Made by a program: the position numbers and the translations under genes. Shown here piece after piece: positions 21,656-33,170 of a DNA stretch of 64,000 nt (positions are counted from its first letter, which is position 1; every line of letters begins with the position of its first letter). Origin of the DNA: Adiantum capillus-veneris. Its lineage: Eukaryota; Streptophyta; Polypodiopsida; Polypodiales; Pteridaceae. The notes under the pieces are model-generated. The model made no database searches. It was not told where the DNA came from and saw only the letters and a program-made list of their open reading frames with translations. The stretch lies in NCBI GenBank assembly GCA_014529385.2, contig CM043957.1, positions 66,728,003-66,792,002 of the forward strand, written 5' to 3'.

Positions 21656-23962
21656 TGATAGCCGTTTTTCGGCTCTCCATAATTGCCATAGTAAGTTACT
21701 CCACCCTACCAAATTCACCCAAACGCTATGGCTATCCCTACCATTTCACTGTACATAGGCGTGTGTGAGTTAGGGGGCTTTTTCCATATCTTCTTAAAAA
21801 CCCTCAGCTAGCTAGTCACTGGGCTAGTTGAGCCAAAAAAATAAAAAAAATAAAAAAATAAAAGTATATTATGGCCTCTTTGTGTGTAAATATTTCATTG
21901 TATATATGGCCTAAATATAGGGATTTTTTATAATTATTTTGGTATTTTATTTAAATATTTCTACTTAGGTGTGTGTTTTATTAAACCTATGTACACCTTC
22001 TTTCATCCTCTTACACCATAATTATATTTTTTTGCCAATATGTACATACTCTAACCTCATATTTTTTCTTTATACAAATCACTCCCACATTTTCACCCTC
22101 ACCCTCGTGAAAACAAAAAATTGATTTCTACTCATTGGTTACGTTTATTATATTATTTACTTGCATACCTTTTCCTCTTTCACCCAAAATAATTCAAGGA
22201 GGGACCATATCATATGATTCCAATATCTTTCCATATCCATAACTCCTCCATATTTTTATTATTATTTTTACTCATTATTCTAACACCATGTGCTCATTGA
22301 GCTAAAGTCCATGAATAGTCCATACACTAGTCCCACCATGTATATATTTCTTTATTCACCAATAATCCTCCTCCATGCATGGGTCAAGCGTAACTTGGAT
22401 GCTTTGTATTATAATATGACAAAGGAGGGGCTCACTCTTGGATGCATTGTACAAATTCAACAAAGGAGGGGGCCACTAAAAGACTTTTGCAGGCATAAAA
22501 ACAGGCTTTTTGGTGAGAATTTTGACACCTATCTCCACTTCGCATTTGGAGCGGTGGTCAAAAGAGAAAATGTAGCCCACTCTCTGAATAATCACCTCAA
22601 ATTTTTTCCATGATTTTTGGAGCTACCAGCGGTGAGCTATGATTTTTTGAGTGGACCCCAGTCTGCCCACTTTTCTCACAAGTAGCCCTTAGTCTTCTCT
22701 CACCCTTCCACACACCTACTCACTCTTACACATCCCTCCCTCTCCTTCCCTCACTCAAACCTGCAATTTCCATGGCTTCTCCCACCCTCTTCACCATTAC
22801 CCTTCTCTCTCATCCCTATAGTTCTTTTATGCACCTCTACATACATACACCCTCTCCATGTCTATCTCTATTGCTTCTATGTTACAATTTCATTTACCTC
22901 TCCTAAAAATATCTAAAATTCAGCATCTTAACCATGATAACTTCTGCAAATTGAGGATTTTTCATCAACAAATCCTCTTTTCATCGTGGTGGTCAACCGT
23001 GGCGGCGGCGTAAAGAAGCGAAGAAGACCAGCGGTCATTTTTTCCACAATCTACACAAGGGTGAGTTCAAGCTTCTTCAAAGCTTCACCATCTCAATGAT
23101 TCTCTTTTAATTCACCCCTCTTCCTTCATCAAATCAACTCATCCTACCCATTGTAAATGTATCACTAACAATTCTAGTGATTATTACCACTAACAACTAA
23201 CTTCTCTTGTAAAAATGCACCCACACTATCAACATATGGAGTAGGCAACTGCACAAGTAAACCAAATTCACTCACTCCCATGGAAGCTTCTCTCCTTTCA
23301 CCACATCAATAATTCTCTTACTTGAGCCCACATCCATGTGACTCAAGAGATAAGAGAGATCCCATTCTCATTTGAAATTCATAAAAATTCATAATCCTTG
23401 ATCTTTCCTAATAAAATTGATTAGGCTTAATTCTAATCAAGGCTTCTAAAACCTATAAATAGAACCCATTCCTCCTTGTAAAAGACATCACTATACTATT
23501 GCACACTAGATTGAGCATACCACACGCCAGTTCTATCTTGGTTGTAAAGAGAGAGTAAGCTTTCTATACACCATCACCTTGGTGCATAGAAAAGCTTGAG
23601 CTAGTTTGAGTGAGTGCGAGTAGAAGATATTCTTCCTACCATTGTTGTATCTACCCCAACATCAATGAATTGGTAGTTTTGGGTGCAATTCATGTCCAAA
23701 GGCTCACGCTTCTCCTCCAATTTGGCTTGGCAAACTCATTCAGCTTCATAAGGTGACTTGTTTCATTGAAGGTTGTTGTTTTGTTGCTTGTGATTCATTG
23801 GCTATTGTTTGGCTACCATTGTAAGAGGGTGGATGGTGAGAGGGCTCCCATAACCCTAAGACAATGTGCTAGTGATGCTATAACCAAATCTTGTCACTTG
23901 ATTCTGCAAGCTCTAAGTTCCTTTTTGTGCAAAATATAAAGTTGAAGCTAAGTTGTACACCA

Positions 23963-24017
<55 letters not shown>

Positions 24018-24276
24018 TTTTAGTGTGTGAGAGTGTTCCATTCGTGTTAGGGTTAGTGTAAATTCCTTGCTTGTTTGTGGGTTGCTCTAACGATTCTCCT
24101 CTTTTGCGTCCTAGTTCGCTCTTAAACTAGGTGGTGCCCCTTGTGTAGTTGGGATTTGGCTGTGGGTTTATTGTTTTGGTTTGGGTTGTGTTGTGCCCCA
24201 GCCCCATTGAGCAGCACGGGAGCCTTGAAGGGTGTTTAGAGGTTTCTCTTCTTGTTGCCCGCCCCGGACCGCCTCA
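21656..24276 (+). repeat. Tat element 1, 3' LTR, full length
   Basis: From TGATAGCC after the polypurine tract to CCTCA, about 2.62 kb. The last 1.29 kb equals the 5' LTR fragment. The first 1.33 kb (21656-22986) is AT-rich non-coding sequence found only here. A CT microsatellite lies at about 23967-24014, a little longer than in the 5' LTR. Confidence 0.75.
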
Positions 24277-25093
24277 CTATGTATTTCCGTGAAACATGAC
24301 AAATTATTCCCCAAGTCAAGCTATAGATAGCATTATCTTTGCCATGATATTGTCTATCCCATGGGTCTCGTCTGATATGAGCTTCCGTGGTTTCACGACC
24401 CAAGTCATCATCAATGCTAGACTCTCGTCTATATCTACAATTGTTTTGATCAAAGTATGTGCTCGTTTGGTCACAACGTTGAAGCTTGATTTTCAATGGA
24501 GGAGAGTTTGGCTCTGAATAGATTTATGGGTTTACTCGTGTAACATCCTTCAGCTCTAGAGAGGATGGGCTATAATAGATTCCTTCCTGTGAAATGAGCA
24601 TCATTTTTTATCTATCACTGATGCACTTCTATGAGTTGGTATGTGGGTCGTTCAAACATTGGTTGATCCTTTTTGTACAGTTTCTCTTTTTGATCCATAT
24701 AGCGTGCATATGAATTATGTGTACCATACAAAGCTAACATCATTTTGTTTGATGTGTCCCTTAGAATCGTGAATGATTGCACACTTGTGGAAGTGGATGC
24801 AAAATCATTTGAACAGTCTTTTCAACCTTCGGTGATAACTCGACACCTTGACCAAATTCATGGAGGAATTTGTTGTTCAAAGAATCAATTTTAAGCTTTT
24901 CAGGTGCCTGTGCATCTTTATGCTGATTTTAAATTTGCAGTGCTTTTAGTGGTGCTTCTAATAGTAATGCAGAATCTTCTGATTGCATTAAAAGTGACGA
25001 GTTAAATGCACTTACATCGAGATTTGCATTTCCAATTTTCTATGTACCTTGCTTGGCAATGTATGTATTCCTGTTGTCAAGATTTCTTGGACA
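24277..25093 (-). pseudogene. Family A copy 2 interior, left part
   Basis: Minus-strand coding remnants match the unrecognised protein of copy 1 at about 5980-6684: CDQTSTYFDQNN, ETTEAHIRRDPWDRQYHG and SLTWGIICHV. Several stops and frameshifts. Toward 25020-25093 the sequence departs from copy 1 and then joins the truncated 5' LTR directly, so the whole leader was lost. Confidence 0.6.
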
Positions 25094-25598
25094 ATCTATC
25101 GTAGGCAATCATAAGAAGCATGAGAGAGGCATAGTGAAAGAGAATGAATCATTGATTAGTGTTAATCAAGTCTCATGAGCAAGGGGAATCTCAAGGACTC
25201 CATCGCCACACACCTCAAGAGATCTCATCAAAGAGTGCTCTCAGCAAATGAGCTTGAGAACCTAATTACTTTTACACATTGCCTTATATACCTAAGGTAA
25301 AAATATGCAATGTCCGAGCACCCAAGGCCTTTAGGGCTCCACCACTTAGTGAATCTGCAACGTAGGCACACTAACTGATCTGTTCTTTACAGCTTGGAAC
25401 TCCCATTGAGCTCGTAACACATTAGAAATATTACAATGGTTTGAAATAAATCGGGAATTTACAATATGTGACCATTTTGGAAAATGTGAAAAATGTGTAT
25501 CTCCAATCTTTACTGCTTCTTCCTGTTGATCTTCGATGTGCTTTCGTACGTCTTCGGTCTTTAGCAGCTTCTGTTAACTCACGTTGACTCAATTAACA
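25094..25598 (-). repeat. Family A copy 2, truncated 5' LTR
   Basis: About 505 bp, matching the first half of the family A LTR in reverse. The second half, including the primer-binding site, is missing. Confidence 0.8.
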
Positions 25599-26816
25599 AC
25601 TACACAAGAGAAATTTTATGGAAAAATGATTTTGAAACATTGAGGACACACAAGCTATATATTCTATCTATATGCCTATACATGCGATATAAGTACTTGT
25701 ATATATGTCTACAAGGAGCTCCCTCTTAATTGGAGCCTACTTTTCCCACAAATGGTGCCCACTACAACATGTAATTAGTGTGAACACGCAAGTCCACTCT
25801 CAATAATCTAGATCATGAGCAAGGCTTTCTCAAAGGGAGCCTCCCACTCCCACATCACTGCTTCCCATTGAACCTTTGGGCCCATAATTCCTCAATCAGC
25901 TAATCAGATGGGAGCATGCATCCAATATGTATCACTCCTAGTTTCAAATGTGTTTATCTTTTAGGTGGAAGCTTGATGCCAACAATGAAAATAGGAAGAG
26001 ACAATGTCCCTTGCACAACAAGATGACTTGAGATGTTTTGTTAAAGATCAACTGATATTTCGTAGGGTTTGATATTTTGTAGGGTTTGGCTAAGGAGGTA
26101 GCTCAAGGTTTACATGAATATTCCATAAAGTACAATTAAGGTAACACTAATCATAACCTAATTACCAAGTGATAGCAAAAGTAGATGAAAAATGAATAGG
26201 GCTAGCATTGCATTGATTCGGCTAGAAAATGCTCGTACAAAATGTGCTCTTATATGAGCTCGTGAGAAGAGGAGGTGTTGATTTTATGCATGGTGTCAAA
26301 GGGAGGAAGCTTCAATTTTCTAGTGTTTTGTAGATACTCTTTGTCCATGCCTTTCTCACTTTAGAGTGAGTGATTCTTCTCTTCGTTGTTGCTTGGTCAT
26401 GTGCTATGTGAACAGCAATATGTGTTATACCATGCCTCATGCTCTTCTTTATTACTTAGTCATGTGCTATGTGCTTGGTCACATAAAAAATGTCAAGTTA
26501 AATCTTGAGGGTCCATTTTGTAAGAAGAGTAAAAAATAAAAATGGAAATCATCATTAAAAAAAATCATATTCTCAGGTGAGAGATAACACTTGGGTTTGA
26601 AAGCACCGTATATGTACAAACATGGTAGAAAACCACACAATTGCATTAGGGTAAAAAAATATAGCTGCAAGTTTTCATTTTAGAGTAAAAATGGCAGGTA
26701 ACTTTTTTCTTCTCAATTGGTAGCAAAGAACTAGGATTTTCATTGAGGTGGCACATAGCAAAGAAGTACATTCAACCGATGAAAGGCACTTTGAAGCCAT
26801 ACATACTATGCATCTA
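25599..26816. other. No gene seen
   Basis: AT-rich sequence without convincing open frames on either strand. A 14-base word TCATGTGCTATGTG occurs twice near 26400-26470. No element ends recognised. Confidence 0.5.
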
Positions 26817-27020
26817 TAAGATAAATGTAGATTTTCATACAATGCATACTCCTCAATTAGAAACCAAAATAGACACACATATATAACAATCTCAAAATAC
26901 ACAAACATGAAATAGTGGCTTTAAGATAAATCTAAAGTTTCATACCATTCATACTCCTCAATTAGAAACAAAAATGGACACATATATATTACACAAAAAT
27001 GAAATAGTCCCTCAAATCAA
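26817..27020. repeat. Two-unit tandem repeat, period about 107 bp
   Basis: The unit starting TAAGATAAAT near 26817 and again near 26924 shares words such as CATACTCCTCAATTAGAAAC and ends with an ACAC-AAA-ATGAAATAGT-like stretch. The copies differ by several substitutions and small gaps. Confidence 0.65.
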
Positions 27021-27152
27021 AAAAGATCTGAAAGTATGAGAGGTAATATGTATCGTTGGATAACAACACCTCCTTCAAGATTATTTTTTTTTCATTGGTG
27101 GTTGTATGCCATTTATTATACCAAAGGTAAGGAACAATGTACAGTGCTTGTG

Positions 27153-27291
<139 letters not shown>

Positions 27292-28660
27292 CGGCGGGGC
27301 GGACTAGGGGGACTCCACAAAAGGCCCTCCTATAATGGCAAAAATTTTCACAAATAATAGTTAGAATGCCTTATGTGATCTCAAAATGGTATTGGAGGAT
27401 TGAATAGAATATACTTTGTGGGTAAGTCCATTGCTCAGCCAAGTGGGAGGGATTGTGATAGAATCGACCCTCCCAAGTTGTACACTTATCACTACAAAAA
27501 CACCCTGCTCCAATACAAAACAACCAAAATGATGAAGCAAAACAATATCACTTGAAGAGTTGATATACAATACAAACTCCTTCAATTTTGAACATGGCAG
27601 TTAAGGTAGTGCAATTCTCCTCGGTATCAAATATGAGGAAGGCGTCTAAACACCATGACCACCATCAATAGATATTGAGCCTAAAAGAAATAACACGGCA
27701 CAAAGATCCTCTCTGAAAAAGCACATATAGAGCGCAAACTTTGCAAATAGATGACCAAAAAAGCACCCATAGGATTACAAGAAGCACAATTGAGACGAAC
27801 TACACCAATGCTCATGATCTCCTACCAAAGTGAACATCATCAAAGCTACTGGTGTGTAGTAGAAATATTGTGAAAACTATGGAAGTTACATCTTTCCCAT
27901 AATAAAAAGGACAAGGTGAGTACTCCCGAAGCATTCATAGGATTAAGCGAGCATAATCAAGGCAGATTGTAGCAACAATAGCGATGACCTCACTATCGTA
28001 ACAAGCAACATCCAAGCAGCCATTAACAATGCTGTGTAAAATAGGATAGCTAGCCTCTCTGACACTTTTCAAAAAATGGTAAAACTAGCAGTCAAGTGGG
28101 CTTCATCAAGAACATTTGGCTATAGTGAAAGAAACTAGAGTACATTAGACCAGTATGTTCTCAACTGCGCTATTGGGAAAATGTATGGTAGAGCAATGCC
28201 CTTGAGTTCTGGTCCATTAGGGCACCAATAAGTGCTCTTTATTACTAGTTCTTGATCCTTTGCATGAGCCTAGCAACACTTTATCTATTGATTCTATTCC
28301 ATGACTAGTGAAACCTAGAATTTGTGAGACTAACAAGGCTCTATCTGCAACTGATTCAAAGCTTGCATGTTCATATGTTGGACATGATGCCCTACCCCAA
28401 CCTCATATTTGTTTCATCTCTCGTTGATACAATCTAAAAAACATTTATATCAAGCATAACTTCCTCGAACCATTCTCTACATCAAACATAACTTCTTCGA
28501 ACCCTGAGCTTTCCGATTGTCACATTAAAAGCATAATTAGTTTTACATCTAAACCTTTTACAAAGCACTAAAACTAGTATCAGGTTTACATTGCATGTCT
28601 TACACAAGAAGATTTAGAATTTTTCTCATGTAGGAAAACGGAGTCTTTTCCAGTGTTTTT
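27292..28660. other. No gene seen
   Basis: No frame with recognisable content and no matching repeat elsewhere in the window that I could find. Confidence 0.45.
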
Positions 28661-28672
28661 CATACAATGAAT

Positions 28673-28842
28673 AACATCATGCGCTTCGGTTCGAGAGGCA
28701 CCACATGCCTAGCTAGGTACGATTGTGGGCAGGGGACCCCCGGTCTGGATCCCTGGCCCCCCCACCGGGCCGACGGTCCCCTGTCCCCAACCGTACCTAG
28801 CTAGGCATGCGGTGCCTCCCTCACAGAAGCTCATGATGTTGA
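28673..28842. repeat. GC-rich inverted repeat, hairpin of about 170 bp
   Basis: The arms pair from AACATCATG-GCTTC at the left end through GAGGCACC-CATGCCTAG and CTAGGTACG to CAGGGGACC near the centre, with about 75-80 bases each and scattered mismatches. The centre is very C/G-rich. No target duplication was identified. It may be a foldback or MITE-type element; no coding content. Confidence 0.7.
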
Positions 28843-29167
28843 GGTAAGTCACAATGTGGGAATTATTGTGAGAATTTGTCCAAAACTTAATTAGGAGTTA
28901 GGAGAAATGTATGTGTACTCACCATGAATAGAAAGAAAAAAGTGAAGTCATCACCGTAAGCTTTGCCCTTCCCGCAAGCCAAAAAAGACAATGTAATTAG
29001 GAACCAAGAGAGCAACCAATGGAGAATATAACACAATAAATCAACCGATTCTTGAACAGAAACGATTACGAAGATACCACAATAAGTCCAGGCTTAACTT
29101 GTCTCTGGGCATAGTTGGATTAGAAAAGCCGTAAGAACTGATCAGGACGTCCTTCTTGGGTAAAATG

Positions 29168-29623
29168 TCAATGGAAATGGTTAATTAGGATGGCCGGCGG
29201 CAGTTGCATGGGTGGCGATTTGGGCGAGGAGGTGCTGTCTGGCACGAACTCTTGCTGCCCCTCCAGCATCTGCATGCATTCATCAGCACAGATGTAGTCC
29301 GGCCGCGCCAATGCCTTCCTCACATGATCAACCTTCGCATCACTATCTGCAGCATGTACACCGTAAAGGCCAAATTACTTCAGTCGTGACAGAACAAACG
29401 CTGCCGCCATTGATCAAGCGCGCGCGCGCGCGCGTGTGTGTGTGTGTGTAACGGAGGGAGAGAGAGAGAGAGAGAGAGAGACATACATACCTAGTGCAGT
29501 AATTCCCGGACGTGTGGCCTCCACACGCACACTCACAATCGTCATCATGTAAGGGACTGCCAGCATCAGCAGCAGCAGGGCCGTCACTCCCCTTTCGCTA
29601 ATAATATTCCTGGCAATTGCCAT
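29168..29623 (-). CDS. Putative small secreted protein gene, two exons
   Basis: Exon 1 is 29623-29491 and exon 2 is 29346-29168, separated by a 144-base intron (29490-29347) with GT at its start and AG at its end. The joined frame stays open for 103 codons to a TGA. The N-terminus MAIARNIISERG is followed by a strong hydrophobic run (ALLLLMLAVPYMM), a likely signal peptide. The mature part is polar with a CADEC-like Cys pair and a Pro/Ser-rich tail (SSPKSPPMQLPPA). An in-frame ATG 108 bases upstream (29731) would add 36 residues before the hydrophobic run, so the later start is preferred. I recognise no family. It is the only intact-looking spliced host gene in the window; the lack of homology evidence keeps confidence moderate. 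Confidence 0.5.
29418..29480. repeat. Compound microsatellite (GC)n(GT)n...(GA)n
   Basis: Lies wholly inside the intron of the small secreted-protein gene. Length changes here would not alter the protein. Confidence 0.85.
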
Positions 29624-29749
29624 GATTACTTGAAGCAACTGTAGCTTAAGCACTAAAAACGCAGCAGTGAAACAGAACTTATTAACACTATCTTCTGTTT
29701 CTACTACTGGCTCCACTTTTATTGTATTCATTACTTCTGAAGATGCTCT

Positions 29750-30320
29750 CTGAGATTCCTTCTCTCTCCTCTCAAACTACCCTTACAAAAGAGTTATTCA
29801 TATTCGAATCCCCACCAACCCAGTAAACGCCCTATCAATCCTCTTGTAACCACTTTCGTGCCTAGGTGACGTTGCTCCATGGAGCTCGACGTATAATTTA
29901 ATAAAAAACAAATCTTGCGTTCACATCTGCATGTCGGCTCCCCTTCTATCTCCTCTGAGTGCTACCATACTCTCCCGTTCTCTCTCCTCTGCACGTTGTA
30001 ATCAGGATACCCTTGTGCACTGCAATCGAGACCTTGACGACGCTACTCTTACTTCTCTGCGCATTTGACAACTGCCAACCCCTGTCACGTCTTGCATTAA
30101 AAGCAGTACCGCATGCAGGACGCCCACCTTATCTGACGGCGCGAACTCAGGTTCTAGCGGGCGAACTGACATTGATCTGGCGACGGACGGCAATTTCCAC
30201 TTAGCAAAGCTGCAGGAGAATCGCCCTTGATTCCCCATGATTCTCCTCTTAATTTCCTTTCAATAAATTGAATCACCTACTTGCGCTTTTATATTTTCCT
30301 TTCTTCGCAGTTGCCAGACG
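29750..30320. other. No gene seen
   Basis: Region upstream of the minus-strand gene. Open frames on both strands are short and of no recognisable content. A TATA-like AT stretch near 29890-29908 could serve the minus-strand gene but is unproven. Confidence 0.4.
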
Positions 30321-30439
30321 CCCCTCCTCGTCACTAAATGACACCTCCTTTTGGGAGGTGGGATCAATGGTTCACGATCAGTGATTGATTGTGACCGTTG
30401 GATTGCTTAGGGAATGCAAAATATTCCCACTTTTCTGGT

Positions 30440-30510
30440 TCCAAAGCTTGAACCAGCTATCCTCTTCTCCTTGGCATTGACTCTATCCACTAAGCTATCG
30501 GCAACGCGTC
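30440..30510 (-). other. tRNA-like polymerase III promoter sequence (SINE-type)
   Basis: On the minus strand GATAGCTTAGTGGATAGAG (30499-30481) fits the tRNA A box, and GGTTCAAGC (30454 down) fits the B box core, about 27 bases further on. The D-arm and T-arm regions are suggestive, but a full cloverleaf with paired acceptor stem is not evident. Best read as a tRNA pseudogene or the head of a tRNA-derived SINE lying inside the TIR element. Confidence 0.45.
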
Positions 30511-30555
30511 CGTTGAAAGGTAGGTGTGAGTTTATAGATCACGACGTCACAGCCT

Positions 30556-30710
30556 AGTTCACATTGAGTTCACATTGAGTTCACATGAAATTTGGCGTGG
30601 TATGTATACCCTCCCAAGTTCACACCAAGATCACACTTAGTTCACGTCGAGTTCACACCAAATTCGGTCTACCTCCCAAGTTCACTCTCAGTTCACACCT
30701 AGTTCAAAGG
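30556..30710. repeat. GTTCACA-rich short repeat array
   Basis: About nine copies of GTTCAC-type words, with a weak 60-base periodicity marked by CCCTCCCAAGTTCAC and CCTCCCAAGTTCAC. Inside the miniature TIR element. Confidence 0.6.
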
Positions 30711-30809
30711 GGATTGGACGACCCGGATTGCACCCGCCTCACGACGCCTAGTGTGGGTCATTGATCCCACCTCCCTAGGTCTATGTCAATTAGTGACGAG
30801 GCCTCTCGT

Positions 30810-31179
30810 CCCTCATTCTGCAGGCTTTCAGGTTTAACTATGATAAATGCACACACACTACTTATATGCCCCAACATGAGAGGGGGTTAGGAGTTCTTTG
30901 TCAAACCCCCAAAACCCCCTATCGTGAGCTGCTCACAGGAGTAATTATCCCCTCCCTCTCAGAACACAGCCACGTGTAGGGTTATAAAAAATTAAAAATT
31001 TTGAAATTTAAAATATTATGGAAATTCTTGTGCACTCGTATCTCTATTAAGTATTGTCGTGCTCGTTTGAGGACTCCAAATAGACTCATAGAGCAAGGCT
31101 CACGTCCTTAGAAGGTTAAATTTCAATAAAAAAGGTCAAGAAAGGAGTTTCTTACTAGGTGCCACTATTGCATGCAGCA
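30810..31179. other. No gene seen
   Basis: No open frame or repeat relationship recognised. Confidence 0.4.
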
Positions 31180-31192
31180 TGTGTGTGTGTGT

Positions 31193-31249
<57 letters not shown>
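31180..31249. repeat. (GT)n(GA)n microsatellite
   Basis: A short GT run then about 55 bases of GA, just upstream of the LINE remnant. It could have been in the LINE 5' region. Confidence 0.85.
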
Positions 31250-31250
<1 letters not shown>

Positions 31251-31319
31251 AAGGGATGGCGAGCTTGATGCTAGGGTTTGGGAACTCTGCAATGTCGTAG
31301 TGCTCGTCGTCTTGCATTC

Positions 31320-32356
31320 CTTCTTGCGTTCTAGTACTATGGATTTTACCCCCCCTGCTTTTCAACTAGACCCTCTTACTGCCGTGGGGCACTATGTGTT
31401 GGGTAAGAGGTCGGATGATTATATGATCCTCAAGTCATGGCTAACCTATTGAAGGATGTCCTCACCCCACAACCTGAGATCAAGGGGGAACAATAGGTTT
31501 GCCTAAACTCATCCATTGTGTGGTCTCACCTTTGTGTTTTTTGCAAAAGGGCTTTGTTCCTCACTTTTTTACCCAGTGTCTCACCTCGCTGCTATCGTAT
31601 ATGAGACAGACGCATGCTTTGAACGTCCTATGGTTGATAATAAATTCTTCTCAGGGTTTGGCTTGTTTGAGGTTTTGTTCTTTAAAGCCGAGGAAAAAGG
31701 AGGTCTGTTGAGTGCTTTTACTGTGATCTTGTGTGGGCAAGCCATCCATATCATTCCATGGCAGCGGATAAAGGTGATTAAGGATGAATTGTTAACCAAG
31801 TTCCTAGTTCGAGTGGAGCTTGTGGATTCCAACATTCTCGTGGCCATGCATAGGCAGACTAGCAGCCTCATTGGGCAAGGTACTGTTTTCCACAACCATC
31901 CGTTGTCCTAATAGAATCAATAAAGCCTGTGTGTTATGGCAAACTGACTAGAAGTTTCCTAGAACTTTGAAAATCGATTTTGATACAGTTGGGAAGCTTG
32001 TCATGTATCTTAAAATGGGGCAAACTCGCTGGAGCCTGCTTACTCTATGGGATTCTAAGGCACTTTTCCAAAAATTGTCCTTTGGTGAACAAGGTGGTGA
32101 ACCTTATCCCCTCATACCCTGGCAACAAAACGTTGGTGCCTAAGGAGAACATTTATGGTACAACTCTAGGGAAAGGAGAACCTTTAGGCTCTCATAACAC
32201 TCCCAATGTTAACCACCCTATCCCATCTAACTTAAGGAAAATTCTTTGGGAATGGCTAGATTATGTGCATCTGTAGTCAAGTCTTGTTGGAGGATATTTC
32301 AATTTGGTGTGTTCTGCTAGGGACACCACTTCCTGCTACTGTTATGTCCCACTCAG
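31320..32356 (+). pseudogene. L1-type LINE, first piece: ORF1 remnant and start of endonuclease
   Basis: Broken frames from about 31336 encode a decayed ORF1-like protein, with a weak zinc-knuckle echo near 32035-32095 (LLYGILRHFSKNCP). After a stop, GGYFNLVCSARDTTS near 32290 matches the GGDFN box of plant L1 endonucleases. At 32356 the sequence is interrupted by the copia element and resumes at 37614/37619 with endonuclease sequence, so these are one LINE. The 5' boundary is uncertain. ORF1 assignment is inferred from order; the endonuclease box is clearer. Confidence 0.7.
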
Positions 32357-33027
32357 TGTTAAGTATGGAGCCTGATTTACCCTTGTAATTTTCTGTGGTA
32401 AAAACGCACATTTGTAAGGCCCCCATTATGAGGAGAAGCCATCGTGCGTGAAGAAAAATCACTCACCGGAAACCAAAATTTTCATGGACAAGAATCAGGG
32501 GCAACTTTAAAGGCCTCGGGGGCGGAGGCCCCCGAGACTTTTTTTCGCCGGAATATTCTTTTTCGCCGGATTATTATGGCCAGACGGCGGCCGGAAAGTG
32601 GTCGGAAAACAACCGGTCGGTTGGCCGGTGGCCGGTAGTCAATGGCCGGTGGCCGGTGGTCGGAAGTCAATGGCCGGTGGCCGGTGGCCGAATTCAAAAG
32701 CGGACTTGTCTTCTCAAGGGAGGCCACACATGGGCGGATTGGAGGGTCCGATTTGGACTTATTCGCACAAGGGCGGCTACACATGGCTGTCTCTCATAAG
32801 AGAGGGCAACCCTTTTGGCCTATAAAAGGAGGCCATTTCTACACACATTTCATAGTGTGAAGTTGATGCAACAAGGTGAGTGTGAGGTGGTGAGAGTGAA
32901 GCAAGGAGGGAGCTCCATTAAGGGTATAATCCCTTTGTAAACTACTTCTTGTTTTGAAGTACTAAAGCCATTGAGTGGCTGCTTTCCCGTGGACGTAGCC
33001 CACATTGGGTGAACCACGTATATCGTG

Positions 33028-33084
<57 letters not shown>

Positions 33085-33168
33085 CTATAATCTCGTGTAT
33101 ATAAATCTGTCTCTCTCCATTAAGTAATCTACTCAATTATCTATTTAGCTACGTCTTATTTCCTAACA
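32357..33168 (+). repeat. Copia 5' LTR, full length
   Basis: 812 bp, TGTTAAG to CCTAACA. Contains a GC-rich stem (CTCGGGGGC with GCCCCCGAG, 32513-32536), an array of GGCCGGTG words (32618-32692), a TATA box and a CT microsatellite (about 33031-33081). Confidence 0.92.
32821..32829 (+). promoter_or_regulatory. TATA box of copia LTR
   Basis: TATAAAAGG, also present in the 3' LTR at about 37299. Both LTRs therefore keep a core promoter, and the 3' one could drive outward transcription into the LINE remnant. Confidence 0.65.
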
Positions 33169-33170
33169 AC

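Larger units (their letters stand above)
14441..24276 (+). mobile_element. Tat-type Ty3/gypsy retrotransposon 1, nearly complete
   Basis: Contains, in order, a partial 5' LTR (14441-15733), primer-binding site, two small leader ORFs, gag, protease, RT, RNase H, a second RNase H, integrase, polypurine tract (21643-21651) and a full-length 3' LTR (21656-24276). The order Gag-PR-RT-RH-aRH-IN is diagnostic of the Tat group of plant gypsy elements. The two LTRs share about 1.29 kb and differ by roughly a dozen substitutions by eye, so the insertion is young. The 5' LTR lacks the first ~1.33 kb found in the 3' LTR, and no target duplication is present, consistent with a deletion across the 5' junction. 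One stop in gag and one frameshift before the second RNase H make it probably inactive. Confidence 0.9.
11677..25598 (-). mobile_element. Family A LTR element, copy 2: inverted, deleted, and split by a Tat element
   Basis: Read on the minus strand, it starts at 25598 with TGTTAATTGAG (5' LTR, truncated) and ends at 11677 with the 3' LTR. The flanks ATTAC (11672-11676) and ACTAC (25599-25603) match at 4 of 5 bases, a plausible target duplication. Its interior (12592-14440 and 24277-25093) aligns with copy 1 from about 5980 to 9844. It lacks the leader and the segment matching copy 1 from about 6684 to 8015. The younger gypsy element at 14441-24276 sits at exactly that missing segment. No pol domain of its own. 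Confidence 0.82.
30326..30801. mobile_element. Miniature TIR element, about 476 bp
   Basis: Terminal inverted repeats of about 45 bases: CCTCGTCACTAA at the left end mirrors TTAGTGACGAGG at the right, followed inward by TGACA and GGGAGGTGGGATCAATG in both arms. No clear target duplication. Inside are a tRNA-like stretch and a GTTCACA-rich repeat. No coding content, so it would be a non-autonomous DNA element; superfamily not assigned. Confidence 0.65.

Noticed and set aside
14441-22987. LTR pair starting at TGGTGG as the full LTRs of Tat element 1
   Set aside because: No purine tract stands before 22987, whereas a clear one stands at 21643 followed by TGAT, so the true 3' LTR is longer and the 5' LTR is truncated.
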